DNA from: an endosymbiont of Escarpia spicata
GTDB lineage: Bacteria; Pseudomonadota; Gammaproteobacteria; Chromatiales; Chromatiaceae
Direction of reading: 5' to 3'
Assembly (NCBI GenBank): GCA_003349915.1
Contig: QFXE01000016.1
Coordinates: forward strand, 1 to 63,946
DNA: 63,946 bases
Shown here: one piece after another, positions 20,302 to 30,390 of the stretch
Numbering within the stretch: the stretch's first letter is position 1
Layout of the letters: each line of letters opens with the position of its first letter
The notes under the pieces: model-generated
What the model was told of the DNA's origin: nothing
The model's database searches: none
Seen by the model: only the letters and a program-made list of their open reading frames with translations
Translations under genes and position numbers: made by a program

Positions 20302-21491
20302 TGAAACCGATGGAAAACGAGCGCTGGATACTGCCTGACGGCATTGAAGAAGTACTCCCCCCGGAGGCGGGCGTTATCGAACGCAAGCGCCGGGAACTGC
20401 TGGATCTGTACCATAGCTGGGGTTATGAGTTCGTTATCCCGCCGTTTGTCGATTTTCTCGACTCCCTGCTGACCGGTACCGGCAGCGATCTCGATCTGCA
20501 GACCTTCAAGCTCACAGACCAGTTGAGTGGTCGCATGATGGGGGTGCGCGCCGATATCACGCCTCAGGCGGCGCGTATGGATGCCCATCATTTCAGCAGT
20601 GAAGAACCGAACAGGCTCTGCTATCTGGGTACCGTTCTGCACACCCGCAGTGATGGTTTTGCCGGTACCCGCAGCCCGCTGCAGATTGGTGCCGAGCTTT
20701 ACGGCCATGCCGGCGTCGAGAGCGATATCGAAATCCTGCGTTTGATGATGAAGACCCTGGAGATGACCGGGGTGCAAAACGTCTATCTCGATCTCGGCCA
20801 CGTCGGCATCTTCAAAGGTCTGGCCAGACAAGCGGGATTGAACAGACATCAGGAGGCCGCGCTATTTGATGTCTTGCAGCGCAAGGCGTTGCCTGAAATC
20901 AATGAGTTGCTGCACACCTTCGAACTGGACGAAAGCCACGCCGCCATGCTCTCCAAGCTGGCTGAACTCAACGGTGATGGCGCGCTTGCCGAGGCAGCTG
21001 AAGCCTTGCAGGCTGCGGATGAGCCGGTGCGCGAAGCCTTGGCTTATCTTACCAAAATGGCGGAACAGATCGCGGTTTGGCTGCCCAATGTCCCGGTGCA
21101 TTTCGATCTGGCGGAGCTTCGTGGTTACCATTTTCATACAGGGGTGGTGTTTGCCGCCTTTGTGCCTGAGCGCGGCAAAGAGATTGCCCGAGGTGGTCGT
21201 TACGACCATATCGGCAAGGTTTTCGGTAGGGCGCGGCCTGCGACAGGATTCAGCACCGATCTCAAGACATTGATGTTGATGGCGGGTCAGGAGAGGGACA
21301 TTCTGGATGAGCCTGCTATCTTTGCGCCCTGGTCCGGAGACCTGGTGCTGCGAGAGAAGATTACCTTTCTGCGGGCGGCGGGACGACGCGTTATCTGCGC
21401 CCTGCCCGGACAACAGGGTGGAGCCAGGGAGATGGGCTGCAGTGAAGTGCTGCGTTTGGATGGGGATAGCTGGGAACTGCATCCGGTTTGA
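20301..21491 (+). CDS. hisZ: ATP phosphoribosyltransferase regulatory subunit HisZ
   Basis: A 396-residue protein related to the catalytic core of class II aminoacyl-tRNA synthetases (HisRS-like): WILPDGIEEVLPPEA start, motif 2 area with MMGVRADITPQAARM, and motif 3-like GGRYD. HisZ has no tRNA charging role; it activates the short form of HisG in histidine synthesis. Start ATG 20301 overlaps the preceding stop; a second ATG at 20310 is possible. Next to purA as usual. Confidence 0.92.
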   Translation: MKPMENERWILPDGIEEVLPPEAGVIERKRRELLDLYHSWGYEFVIPPFVDFLDSLLTGTGSDLDLQTFKLTDQLSGRMMGVRADITPQAARMDAHHFSSEEPNRLCYLGTVLHTRSDGFAGTRSPLQIGAELYGHAGVESDIEILRLMMKTLEMTGVQNVYLDLGHVGIFKGLARQAGLNRHQEAALFDVLQRKALPEINELLHTFELDESHAAMLSKLAELNGDGALAEAAEALQAADEPVREALAYLTKMAEQIAVWLPNVPVHFDLAELRGYHFHTGVVFAAFVPERGKEIARGGRYDHIGKVFGRARPATGFSTDLKTLMLMAGQERDILDEPAIFAPWSGDLVLREKITFLRAAGRRVICALPGQQGGAREMGCSEVLRLDGDSWELHPV

Positions 21492-21518
21492 TTTCCCGCA
21501 GCCAGCTGCAATGATCCT

Positions 21519-21547
21519 GTAGGAGCGGCGCCCCGCCGCTCCTACAA
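21519..21547. repeat. REP-like palindrome, family D
   Basis: tgtaggagcggcg / cgccgctcctaca with a short cc loop, between hisZ and purA. The first ten bases (TGTAGGAGCG) also occur at the start of the radical SAM gene at 32427 on the minus strand. Confidence 0.8.
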
Positions 21548-21656
21548 TTTAATCAATGCTCCCGGTCTTGAGGGACCGTGAGATCGTATGGCCGGAACAA
21601 CAGAACTGTTTTCCGGTGAATGAAAAGCGGGTATAAAACCCGACTACTAGGTTTGA

Positions 21657-22964
<1,308 letters not shown>

Positions 22965-22995
22965 ACAGGAGACCGGCAAGCATTTCCGTACAAAT

Positions 22996-23087
22996 CCGTA
23001 GGCCTGATCAAGCGTAGCGGATCAGGCAGACAAATTGGAAGCACAGACTGTGTTTGCCGGTTCCGCAAGTTTGAACCGGCCTACGGT
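22996..23087. repeat. REP-like composite palindrome, family C
   Basis: Two hairpins, gcctgatc / gatcaggc and gccggttc / gaaccggc, are bracketed by cgtaggcc and ggcctacg. A related unit (gcccgatc / gatcgggc then ctacgg) lies at 51201-51232. Confidence 0.75.
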
Positions 23088-23108
23088 TACATACGGTTCA
23101 ACTCCCCC

Positions 23109-24488
23109 ATGACACCTCGAAAACAACGCCTGCCATATTGCAAGGACAGCGCGTTGTTATTCGAGTCGATCCGCAATCTCCCCTGGCCGGTCTTTCTCGA
23201 CAGCGCCTATCCAATGACGTCGCAGGGGCGTTACGATATCCTCGCCGCCGATCCCACTGTGAGGCTGGTAACGCGTGGGGAGAAAACAGAGATACATACC
23301 CGCAACGATTCCACGGTTTCCAACCAGGATCCGTTGCAACTGCTCTATCGTTATCTTGCGCCCGGTGGAAAAACTCCTGACACTGATCTGCCCTTCACAG
23401 GTGGCGCCATCGGCTGGTTTGCCTATGATCTGGCGCGTCGGTTCGAAAAACTGCCGGTATTGGCGGAAGATACCGATGGCCTGCCCGAGATGGTTATCGG
23501 CATCTACGACTGGGCGGTGGTCATCGATCATCAAGCTGAGAGTAGCTGGCTTGTGGGGCAGTGCAGGGATGCGGCAACCGGAGAGAACTGGGATCGGTTG
23601 GTCGATGAATTGAGCAGACCCTCAAATGTCACATCCGGGCCCTTTCATGTGACGGAAATCCGCTCAAATCTGACGGAGAGGGCCTACCATGACGCTTTTC
23701 AGCGCATCCAGCGTTACATCCGCAATGGTGATTGCTATCAGGTCAACTTTGCCCAGCGTTTCGATGCAGAGGTGCAGGGTGAGCCCTGGGATGTGTATAA
23801 ACGTCTGCGCAAGGTCAATCCGGCGCCATTCTGTGCCTACCTGGAGTCTCCCTACGCTGCAATTATGAGCTCTTCGCCTGAGCGTTTTCTGCATCTCACG
23901 GGACGGCATGTGGAGACTCGTCCCATCAAAGGCACGGCACCACGCCATGAAAATCCCGGCGAAGACCATATGTCTCTGGTGAAACTGAAAAACAGTGAAA
24001 AGGATCGGGCCGAAAACCTGATGATTGTCGACCTGCTGCGCAACGATATCGGTAAGGTCTGTGCGACGGGCAGTGTCGAGGTGAGCCGCCTGTTTGAGAT
24101 CGAGAGCTTTGCCCGAGTCCACCACCTGGTCAGTACGGTCGAAGGGGAACTTGCTGATGGGGAGAACGCACTCACCCTGCTGCGGGCTTGTTTTCCCGGT
24201 GGTTCCATTACCGGTGCCCCCAAGTTGCGGGCGATGGAGATCATCGAGGAACTCGAACCACAACGGCGAGGCGTCTATTGCGGAGCCATTTGCTATATCG
24301 GCTTCAATGGCGATATGGATACCAATATCGCAATCAGGACGTTGTTGCAGAGAGGCAACGGCCTGCAGTTCAGCGCGGGTGGCGGCATCATCGCGGATTC
24401 CACCGCTGAAGCGGAATATCAGGAGACCTATGACAAGGCGGCAGCGCTGTTTGAATTGCTTAAGGAACCTTTGAAACCGGGTATTTGA
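23109..24488 (+). CDS. pabB: Aminodeoxychorismate synthase component I
   Basis: A 459-residue chorismate-binding enzyme that, with a glutamine amidotransferase (PabA, not here), makes the folate precursor aminodeoxychorismate. It carries the family motif PIKGTAPR, the conserved NLMIVDLLRNDIGKV and the C-terminal GGSITGAPKLRAMEIIEELE and FSAGGGIIADS. PIKGT (rather than the PIAGT of anthranilate synthase) favours PabB. Its TGA abuts the stop of the convergent regulator gene (tgatca). Confidence 0.93.
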   Translation: MTPRKQRLPYCKDSALLFESIRNLPWPVFLDSAYPMTSQGRYDILAADPTVRLVTRGEKTEIHTRNDSTVSNQDPLQLLYRYLAPGGKTPDTDLPFTGGAIGWFAYDLARRFEKLPVLAEDTDGLPEMVIGIYDWAVVIDHQAESSWLVGQCRDAATGENWDRLVDELSRPSNVTSGPFHVTEIRSNLTERAYHDAFQRIQRYIRNGDCYQVNFAQRFDAEVQGEPWDVYKRLRKVNPAPFCAYLESPYAAIMSSSPERFLHLTGRHVETRPIKGTAPRHENPGEDHMSLVKLKNSEKDRAENLMIVDLLRNDIGKVCATGSVEVSRLFEIESFARVHHLVSTVEGELADGENALTLLRACFPGGSITGAPKLRAMEIIEELEPQRRGVYCGAICYIGFNGDMDTNIAIRTLLQRGNGLQFSAGGGIIADSTAEAEYQETYDKAAALFELLKEPLKPGI

Positions 24489-25898
24489 TCAGGCATTGCT
24501 GATCGTGGTCGACTCCTCATCTTCATCGATTTCACCTGCGGGTGAGACGAGTTGGAACTGATTGATCATGCGCCGCAGTCGCGGTCTTGAAACCCCCAAA
24601 ATTTCACAGGCCCGGCCCTTGTGCCACTGGGTGGCGTTCAGGACACGTGCCACATGCGCCATCTCCATCTCTTCCAGACTCCACTCGTCCATCGGTTTCT
24701 CTTTGGAATCCCGGGCGGTTGCTGCCGTGCCGCAGCAACTGATGTTGTCGGGTAGCAGATCACGAGTGATGTTGTCACCGGGGGATAGGGCGACGCACTT
24801 CATCAGCAGATTTTCCAACTCACGCACATTGCCCGGCCATTGGTAGGACTCGAGACATTGGAGTACATCCTTGGAGATGTGAGTGACATTTCTGCGCAGC
24901 TCCTTGTTGATACGGCCGAGCAGTGTCTGGATGAGATCCATCAGATCCTCCTTGCGATCACGCAGCGGCGGCAGATGGACATTCACCACCTGCAGGCGAT
25001 AGAAGAGATCCTCCCTGAAGTTTCCCCGTTTCACCTGCTCACTCAGGTCGAGATTGGTGGCGGTGATGACTCTTGCATCGGTGGTTTGCGGCATCTTGGC
25101 GCCGAGCGGGGTGAACTCCTTGTATTGCAGCACCCGAAGCAGTTTTGCCTGCATTGAAGGGGAGAGTTCTCCTACCTCATCGAGAAAGATTGTGCCTCCC
25201 CTGGCCAGGGCAAACTTACCCTCCTGGCGATTGACCGCACCGGTAAAGGCGCCTTTCTCATGTCCGAACATATCGGATTCGAGCAGGGTTTCCACCAGTG
25301 CGGCACAGTTGATTGCCACAAACGGACCCTCGGGGTTTTCGCTGGAACGGTGGACGGCGCGCGCCACCAACTCCTTGCCGGTGCCGGACTCACCAGTGAT
25401 CAATACCGTGGCCGGACTTTTGGCCACCAGTCCGATGGTCTTGAAAACCTCTTTCATAGCTCGGCTTCTGCCCACCATAGTGAGTGGGTTACTGCCTTTT
25501 GGTGGTGCTTCAGTTGGTACCAGATCCTCTGTGCCATCACGGAAGGCAAGCAGTTTTTCGATGGCCGCTTCCAGTTCGTCAATATCGAGGGGTTTGTGGA
25601 TATAGTCATCGGCACCCTTCTGCATCGCCTCGATGGTACTCTCCATGTCATGGAAAGCAGTGATCATGATGACATGAGTCACTGGGAAACGTTTTTTGAA
25701 CTCTGGCAGTCCTTCGAGGCCTGAGATCCCCGGCATGCGGATGTCGAGGATCACCAGTTCCGGCGTGTCGGCATCAGCCTGCGCCAGTCCACTCTCCACG
25801 CTGTGAGCAACCTTGACATCGTATCCCTGGGTTTGCAGATGCAGTTGCAGCGTGCGACAGCTTGCAGCGTCGTCATCCACGATGAGTATTTTGCTCAT
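24489..25898 (-). CDS. NtrC-family sigma54-dependent response regulator
   Basis: A 469-residue regulator in three parts. Receiver domain (residues 1-120) has the phosphoacceptor D52 in LVILDIRMPG. The AAA+ domain (about 145-380) has Walker A GESGTGKE and the sigma54-contact loop GAFTGA. A Fis-type helix-turn-helix closes the protein (about 415-450, RACEILGVSRPRLRRMI). It overlaps the kinase gene upstream by four bases (ATGA), so the two form a two-component pair. Likely targets are the three sigma54-type promoters at 38125, 38558 and 45206; that link is inference. Confidence 0.93.
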   Translation of the reverse strand: MSKILIVDDDAASCRTLQLHLQTQGYDVKVAHSVESGLAQADADTPELVILDIRMPGISGLEGLPEFKKRFPVTHVIMITAFHDMESTIEAMQKGADDYIHKPLDIDELEAAIEKLLAFRDGTEDLVPTEAPPKGSNPLTMVGRSRAMKEVFKTIGLVAKSPATVLITGESGTGKELVARAVHRSSENPEGPFVAINCAALVETLLESDMFGHEKGAFTGAVNRQEGKFALARGGTIFLDEVGELSPSMQAKLLRVLQYKEFTPLGAKMPQTTDARVITATNLDLSEQVKRGNFREDLFYRLQVVNVHLPPLRDRKEDLMDLIQTLLGRINKELRRNVTHISKDVLQCLESYQWPGNVRELENLLMKCVALSPGDNITRDLLPDNISCCGTAATARDSKEKPMDEWSLEEMEMAHVARVLNATQWHKGRACEILGVSRPRLRRMINQFQLVSPAGEIDEDEESTTISNA

Positions 25899-28510
25899 GA
25901 TGTTGTTACCTCCACCGGCCGATTGCCGACCATCTCCGGTGATTGTGGTGTTGTCGGTATGATAATGGAGAGGCAGGTGCCATTGGGCTCGTTGGGATGT
26001 AGCTCGATGGTTCCGTGGTGCTGGCCGACGATGCGTTTGACGATGGCCAGTCCCAGTCCTGTTCCTTGTGCGCGAGTGGTGTAGAAGGCCTCGAAGACCT
26101 TGGTCCGATCAATGCTGTTGATACCGCAGCCGTTGTCGCATATCTCTATGCGTAAGCCCGTTCCCTTGGCGCCGAGTTCCACCATTGCCTCAATAGCAAT
26201 CTTTGGATTCTCTACACCATCCGTGGCTTGCGCAGCGTTCACGATCAGGTTGGAAAAAACCTGCCGCAGTTTATTGGCATCACCGAATATGGTTGGCAGA
26301 CCAGGCTGATAGAAGGTCTGCAGCTTTACATTATGTTCTTCGATTTTGCGCTGAGCGAGTCCCACTGCGGTGTCGATAACCTTCTCCAGGGAGATCCATT
26401 CAGGGGTTATGGCATCGGGACGGGAGTAGGTAAGCATGTCCGACAGAATCTCTTCCATATATCGAACCTGGCTCAGTGATATCTGGCGCAGTTCGTTGAC
26501 CTTGTCATCGTCGGCTACGTCCGGCTGCTTTCCCAGGATCTGCAGGGTCATCTTTATGGAGGAGAGTGGGTTGCGCAGATCGTGGGCAATCATGCTTGCC
26601 ATGCGGCCCATCGCTGCCAGGGTCTGGGAGCTGGCCAGCTCCCGGTTGCGGGTTTCGACCTCCTGCTCCAGCCTTTTGCGCTCGGTGATATCCTCTTTCA
26701 CCGCCAGGTAGTTGGTGATTTCGCCATTCGTATCGCGGATGGCAGAGATGACTGCGGCCTCCCAGTAGAGCTCACCATTCTTGCGCCGGTTGTGGAACTC
26801 TCCCCGCCATTCTCCCCCATGTGAGATTGCCTGCCATAATGCTTCGTATTCGCTGTTCGAAGTCTCCCCGGATTTCAACAGGCTTGGGTACTCTCCGACG
26901 ACCTCATCCTGCAGGTAGCCGGTCACTTCGCTGAACTTCGGGTTTACATATTCGATCTTTCCCTGGCGATCAGTGATCAGCACGATACTGGGACTCTGCT
27001 CAACGGCCATAAAAAGTTTGTGCAGTTCATTCTCTGCATGGCGTTTTTCCGTGATGTCCTCACCGATGCCGGTGACGCCGATAACCTCGCCTTCGGCATC
27101 GTAGGATAGAGTGTTGTTCCAGGTAATGAGTCGTTGGCTGCCGGACTTTGTTTTTACCTGGGTTTCGAGATGGGTGGGGAAGTCTTCCGGGTTGGCCATT
27201 CTCTCCAGTACTTGCCTGACGTTTTGGTCGTTATCCTGAGGCGCAAATTTCTCCACCCAGTTTTCACCAACCACCTCATGGCGTTGCCAGCCGGTCAGGG
27301 ATAAAAAGTGATTGTTGCAGAAACGGATATTGCCGGATCTGTCCAGCGCCACTGCGGCCAGCTCAATATTTTCCAGGGTATGACGGAACCGCTGTTCGTA
27401 TTCACTTTGTGCCTCGGCACGACGGTGGCGGAGGTGGGAGTAGGCGAGAAAGGCGGAACCGATCCCGATCAACATGAAGGTGGCGAGATACAAGGCAAGG
27501 TGCGTGCGCAGAAACAACGGCATGCTTGAGTAGATTTCGCTGGGCGGTACTCTGGAGATGATTTTCCAATAATTATCCCGTCTGAGTTCGCTTTGTCTGA
27601 CTGAGCCGATTGAAGTTGCAGAGGTCTCCAGTGCAGCCTGGTTAGGATGCACCGTGGCAAAGGTAAACAGACCATCCCCCAACTCGAACTGGCCTGAGTT
27701 AAAGGCGCTGATCTGTTTCCAGGCAACGGGGTGTCTTTTGCCAAACGTGGCATCATTTCCCAGCATAAACCCCCAGTTATCCCGGGAGACCGGACTGCTG
27801 AGCCAATATCCTTCGTTGTTTACCAGCTCAATATGTTCGCCAATATTTGCGGCTGCATGGGTAAAGTTGTCGATCAGACGATCACCGAGAAAGTTCAACA
27901 GGAGGATGCCGCGTTTGTTGCCTTGGACATCAAAAACCGGAGCGGCGAATCGCATTACCGGTTTCAAAGGGTATTCAATCTTCCCTGCTTCTATATTCAA
28001 GTCGAGTGGTGAAACGTAGATGCTGCCCGATGCCAGCTGAGAGGCTTCCTGAAAATAGTAACGTGTGGCCTTGTTCTGTAATTCTGCAATGGGAATGGCA
28101 GCCGGATTGCCGTCGTTGAAATTGATCCGCACCACCGCCATGCCCTGCTCGTCGAGGAAGCGTATCTGATCATAGAGCCGTTTTTTCTCCGCAAAGACCA
28201 GAAATTCCAGGCCGATCTGCTCACGCATGGTCGAAAGATCCATCTGAAAGATCTTTTGCCGTTCGATATGTTCCACCAGAAAAAGCAGATCGCCGACCAC
28301 TGCGCTGATATCGCTGGCGATCATGCGGCGCGCAAGTCCGACATTGAGTGTTTCACTCGATTCCCGGCTCACCCGCTCGGTAGTGTAGAGCGTGTAATAG
28401 TGCATGAACCCCACCACGACCAATACCAGCAGCAGCGGCACAAAAATCTGCAGGAACCCTTTTACCAGGCTCAATCGGGAGAGTGGCGAAGGTGGGGGGC
28501 TTAGCGGCAT
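25895..28510 (-). CDS. Membrane sensor histidine kinase with periplasmic sensor and two PAS domains
   Basis: An 871-residue kinase. Membrane helix 1 spans about residues 18-40, then a roughly 290-residue periplasmic sensing region resembling double Cache domains (contains MRFAAPVFDVQGNKRGILLLN), helix 2 about 340-362, two PAS domains (about 380-500 and 505-630), a HisKA domain with the phosphoacceptor H643 in AHDLRNPLSS, and a HATPase domain with N box NLIVNAAQA, DNGCGI and GTGLGLAI. It is cotranscribed with the sigma54 regulator. Its ligand is unknown; the periplasmic location suits a small oxyanion, redox or organic signal. Confidence 0.92.
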   Translation of the reverse strand: MPLSPPPSPLSRLSLVKGFLQIFVPLLLVLVVVGFMHYYTLYTTERVSRESSETLNVGLARRMIASDISAVVGDLLFLVEHIERQKIFQMDLSTMREQIGLEFLVFAEKKRLYDQIRFLDEQGMAVVRINFNDGNPAAIPIAELQNKATRYYFQEASQLASGSIYVSPLDLNIEAGKIEYPLKPVMRFAAPVFDVQGNKRGILLLNFLGDRLIDNFTHAAANIGEHIELVNNEGYWLSSPVSRDNWGFMLGNDATFGKRHPVAWKQISAFNSGQFELGDGLFTFATVHPNQAALETSATSIGSVRQSELRRDNYWKIISRVPPSEIYSSMPLFLRTHLALYLATFMLIGIGSAFLAYSHLRHRRAEAQSEYEQRFRHTLENIELAAVALDRSGNIRFCNNHFLSLTGWQRHEVVGENWVEKFAPQDNDQNVRQVLERMANPEDFPTHLETQVKTKSGSQRLITWNNTLSYDAEGEVIGVTGIGEDITEKRHAENELHKLFMAVEQSPSIVLITDRQGKIEYVNPKFSEVTGYLQDEVVGEYPSLLKSGETSNSEYEALWQAISHGGEWRGEFHNRRKNGELYWEAAVISAIRDTNGEITNYLAVKEDITERKRLEQEVETRNRELASSQTLAAMGRMASMIAHDLRNPLSSIKMTLQILGKQPDVADDDKVNELRQISLSQVRYMEEILSDMLTYSRPDAITPEWISLEKVIDTAVGLAQRKIEEHNVKLQTFYQPGLPTIFGDANKLRQVFSNLIVNAAQATDGVENPKIAIEAMVELGAKGTGLRIEICDNGCGINSIDRTKVFEAFYTTRAQGTGLGLAIVKRIVGQHHGTIELHPNEPNGTCLSIIIPTTPQSPEMVGNRPVEVTTS

Positions 28511-28809
28511 TGTTGATCCAGATAGAGACGCAACCGTTCCATGTAACTGTCGATGGGCTCTTCGCTCTCTCTGGGTACCAGAAATGTCAGCCGGGCCGCT
28601 TTGATATAGGGCGTGCGTTCTGTGATCACCCGGCGTGCCAAAGTCAGGGTCTCCTGGGGGTTTTCACAGTGTCTGGGCAGGGTGATGTTGCGTGCATACC
28701 ACTGCGCGCTTGCCGATATGACCAGCAGGATCGCCAATACCGCGGCGATCAGCCGCCAGAGTCTGAATTCGCTTTTTGTCTCCTGCATGGGTAAGGACGT
28801 GTTGTTCAT
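28501..28809 (-). CDS. Small membrane-anchored protein, unknown
   Basis: A 102-residue protein with one hydrophobic helix (about residues 20-38) and a short periplasmic tail with two cysteines (one in RHCENPQE and a terminal QQC). It starts three bases after the hemY-type gene and overlaps the kinase start by 10 bases, so it is embedded in that operon. No known domain. It may be an accessory of the sensor or of the oxidase. The start could also be the Met at residue 8. Confidence 0.7.
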   Translation of the reverse strand: MNNTSLPMQETKSEFRLWRLIAAVLAILLVISASAQWYARNITLPRHCENPQETLTLARRVITERTPYIKAARLTFLVPRESEEPIDSYMERLRLYLDQQCR

Positions 28810-28812
28810 TGC

Positions 28813-30231
28813 TTAGTGGGCGACTGCCGGATTAATGTGAGTAGTGGGTTCCCGACTGGCCGATTGCCTCCTGCTGTTGAGTATACGCTGGGCTGTAATA
28901 GCGCCCTGAATGATGCGGTCCCTGGCCGAAACCCCATCAAGATAGTTTGCTGCCAGATGGAGGCCGCGATGTTTGCCCAATTGAGATCTGACCGATTCGG
29001 CGCGCTCATAGTAGTGTCCGTGATAGAGCGGCAATGCCTGTGCATGCTGTACGCTACGGACATATTCCGGTTCACCGGTCACTCCCACCAGCTGCCGCAG
29101 ATCCTGCAGTGTGTTGCCGACCATCTGCTGTTCACTCCAACTGCAACGATGGGGGTGGCGGGCACCGCCGATATAACTGGTGAGCAGCACCTTACCTTCC
29201 GGAGCCCGGTCCGGAAAAAGTGTACTCATCCATATATTGCCATTGAAACTGAGCTGTTCCTGACGGGGGGCGAGAAATCCCGTTCCATCCAACGGATGCG
29301 CGATGCTATCTCGCGTCATGCCCAGATGGAGCACCGTCAACGGCGCATACTCGATTCCCTGCAGCAATTTCCCAAGCTCCCCGTTTATGGAATTTAGAAG
29401 GTTCGCGGCAGTGGGTGCCGGCGTGCTTATAACAACCTGTTTGAAACGGCGGGTGATCTCGATGCCTTGACTGTTCACTCCGGTAACGCGCCAACCGTCC
29501 TTGTCTGCGGGTTCAATATCCACCGCTTTGAACTCTTTGCGCGTGTTGATGGCTGGGTGTGCCGCCATCTGTTTCGTCAATTGTGCCATACCGCCAAAGA
29601 ATGAAAATGCCTCGGCTATGTTAGCGCGGCCTTTTTTATGCAGTACCCGGTTGATAAACATTCCGCTGGTGAAACTGCCATAGCGGCGTTCCAGATCAGT
29701 CAGTCGAGGCAGTACGGCCCAGGCGTTTGCCTTGTCGGGATCGGAGGCCAGGGTGCCGGCGATGAAAGGGTCCATCACCTTTTCCAGAATCTCGTTGCCC
29801 AAACGGCGCCTGATGAACTCACTCACAGTCTCCCGTTCGTGCCCCCCTTTGGCAACCAGCAACTCTGTCGCCATACGTAGCTTGCCCCTTAGGCTCCACA
29901 TGGATGATGCCAACAGGGCGGGCAGTTTCATGGGGACCGGTCGAAGCTCACCTTTATGTACCACATAGCGACGCATATCGGTGCCGCGTGAAATCTTCTT
30001 GTCGGACAGGCCCGATGCCTCAACCAACTGATCCACTTCCTGGTGAAAGTTCATCAGAATACCGGCGGCATCCTCGGTCAGATAACCGGATTCACTGTGA
30101 CTGCGAATCTTGCCGCCCATGCGTGGTGCTGCATCCCAGACCTCGGGCCGGGCGCCTCCCTCGGCCAACCACCAAGCAGTGGAGAGGCCGGAGATACCGC
30201 CGCCGATGATTAGAATATTCGCTTCGCACAT
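28813..30231 (-). CDS. hemY: HemY-type protoporphyrinogen/coproporphyrinogen oxidase (FAD)
   Basis: A 472-residue flavoprotein of the amine-oxidase-like PPOX family. The FAD-binding fingerprint GGGISGLSTAWWL lies at the N terminus, followed by PRMGGKIRSHSESGY. The middle holds VMDPFIAGTLASDPDKANAWAVLPRL, typical of HemY/HemG-type PPOX (PFVAGVYAGDP...), and the C terminus has GLHLAANYLDGVSARDRI. It oxidises a porphyrinogen to the porphyrin in haem synthesis. ATG 30229-30231 is preferred to a TTG six bases upstream. Its place between a NirJ/AhbD-like radical SAM gene and a kinase pair suggests haem supply for this locus rather than housekeeping. Confidence 0.88.
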   Translation of the reverse strand: MCEANILIIGGGISGLSTAWWLAEGGARPEVWDAAPRMGGKIRSHSESGYLTEDAAGILMNFHQEVDQLVEASGLSDKKISRGTDMRRYVVHKGELRPVPMKLPALLASSMWSLRGKLRMATELLVAKGGHERETVSEFIRRRLGNEILEKVMDPFIAGTLASDPDKANAWAVLPRLTDLERRYGSFTSGMFINRVLHKKGRANIAEAFSFFGGMAQLTKQMAAHPAINTRKEFKAVDIEPADKDGWRVTGVNSQGIEITRRFKQVVISTPAPTAANLLNSINGELGKLLQGIEYAPLTVLHLGMTRDSIAHPLDGTGFLAPRQEQLSFNGNIWMSTLFPDRAPEGKVLLTSYIGGARHPHRCSWSEQQMVGNTLQDLRQLVGVTGEPEYVRSVQHAQALPLYHGHYYERAESVRSQLGKHRGLHLAANYLDGVSARDRIIQGAITAQRILNSRRQSASREPTTHINPAVAH

Positions 30232-30355
30232 AATCAAAAATAGGTAAAAGGCTAAAGGTCAAAGGAGGCCGTGCCAGCGGGAAGGCCAGACTTTGTTGTG
30301 ACTGCTGTTGCCAGAAAAAAGTGTTTGCATTGGGCAGTTCCCGGTACACACTTGA

Positions 30356-30390
30356 TTTAACCTTTAACCTTTAACCTTTAACCTTTAACC
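30356..30390. repeat. Tandem heptamer (TTTAACC) x5
   Basis: Five exact copies of tttaacc lie between the hemY-type and radical SAM genes; the last base is shared with the radical SAM stop codon. Looser copies of the word (ggctaaaggtcaaagg) lie at about 30250, and aggttaaaggctaaag lies at the end of the trihaem cytochrome gene near 44115. Confidence 0.95.

Noticed and set aside
30356-30390. Heptamer array considered as a CRISPR or plasmid iteron
   Set aside because: No spacers and only 7-base units; no replication gene nearby.
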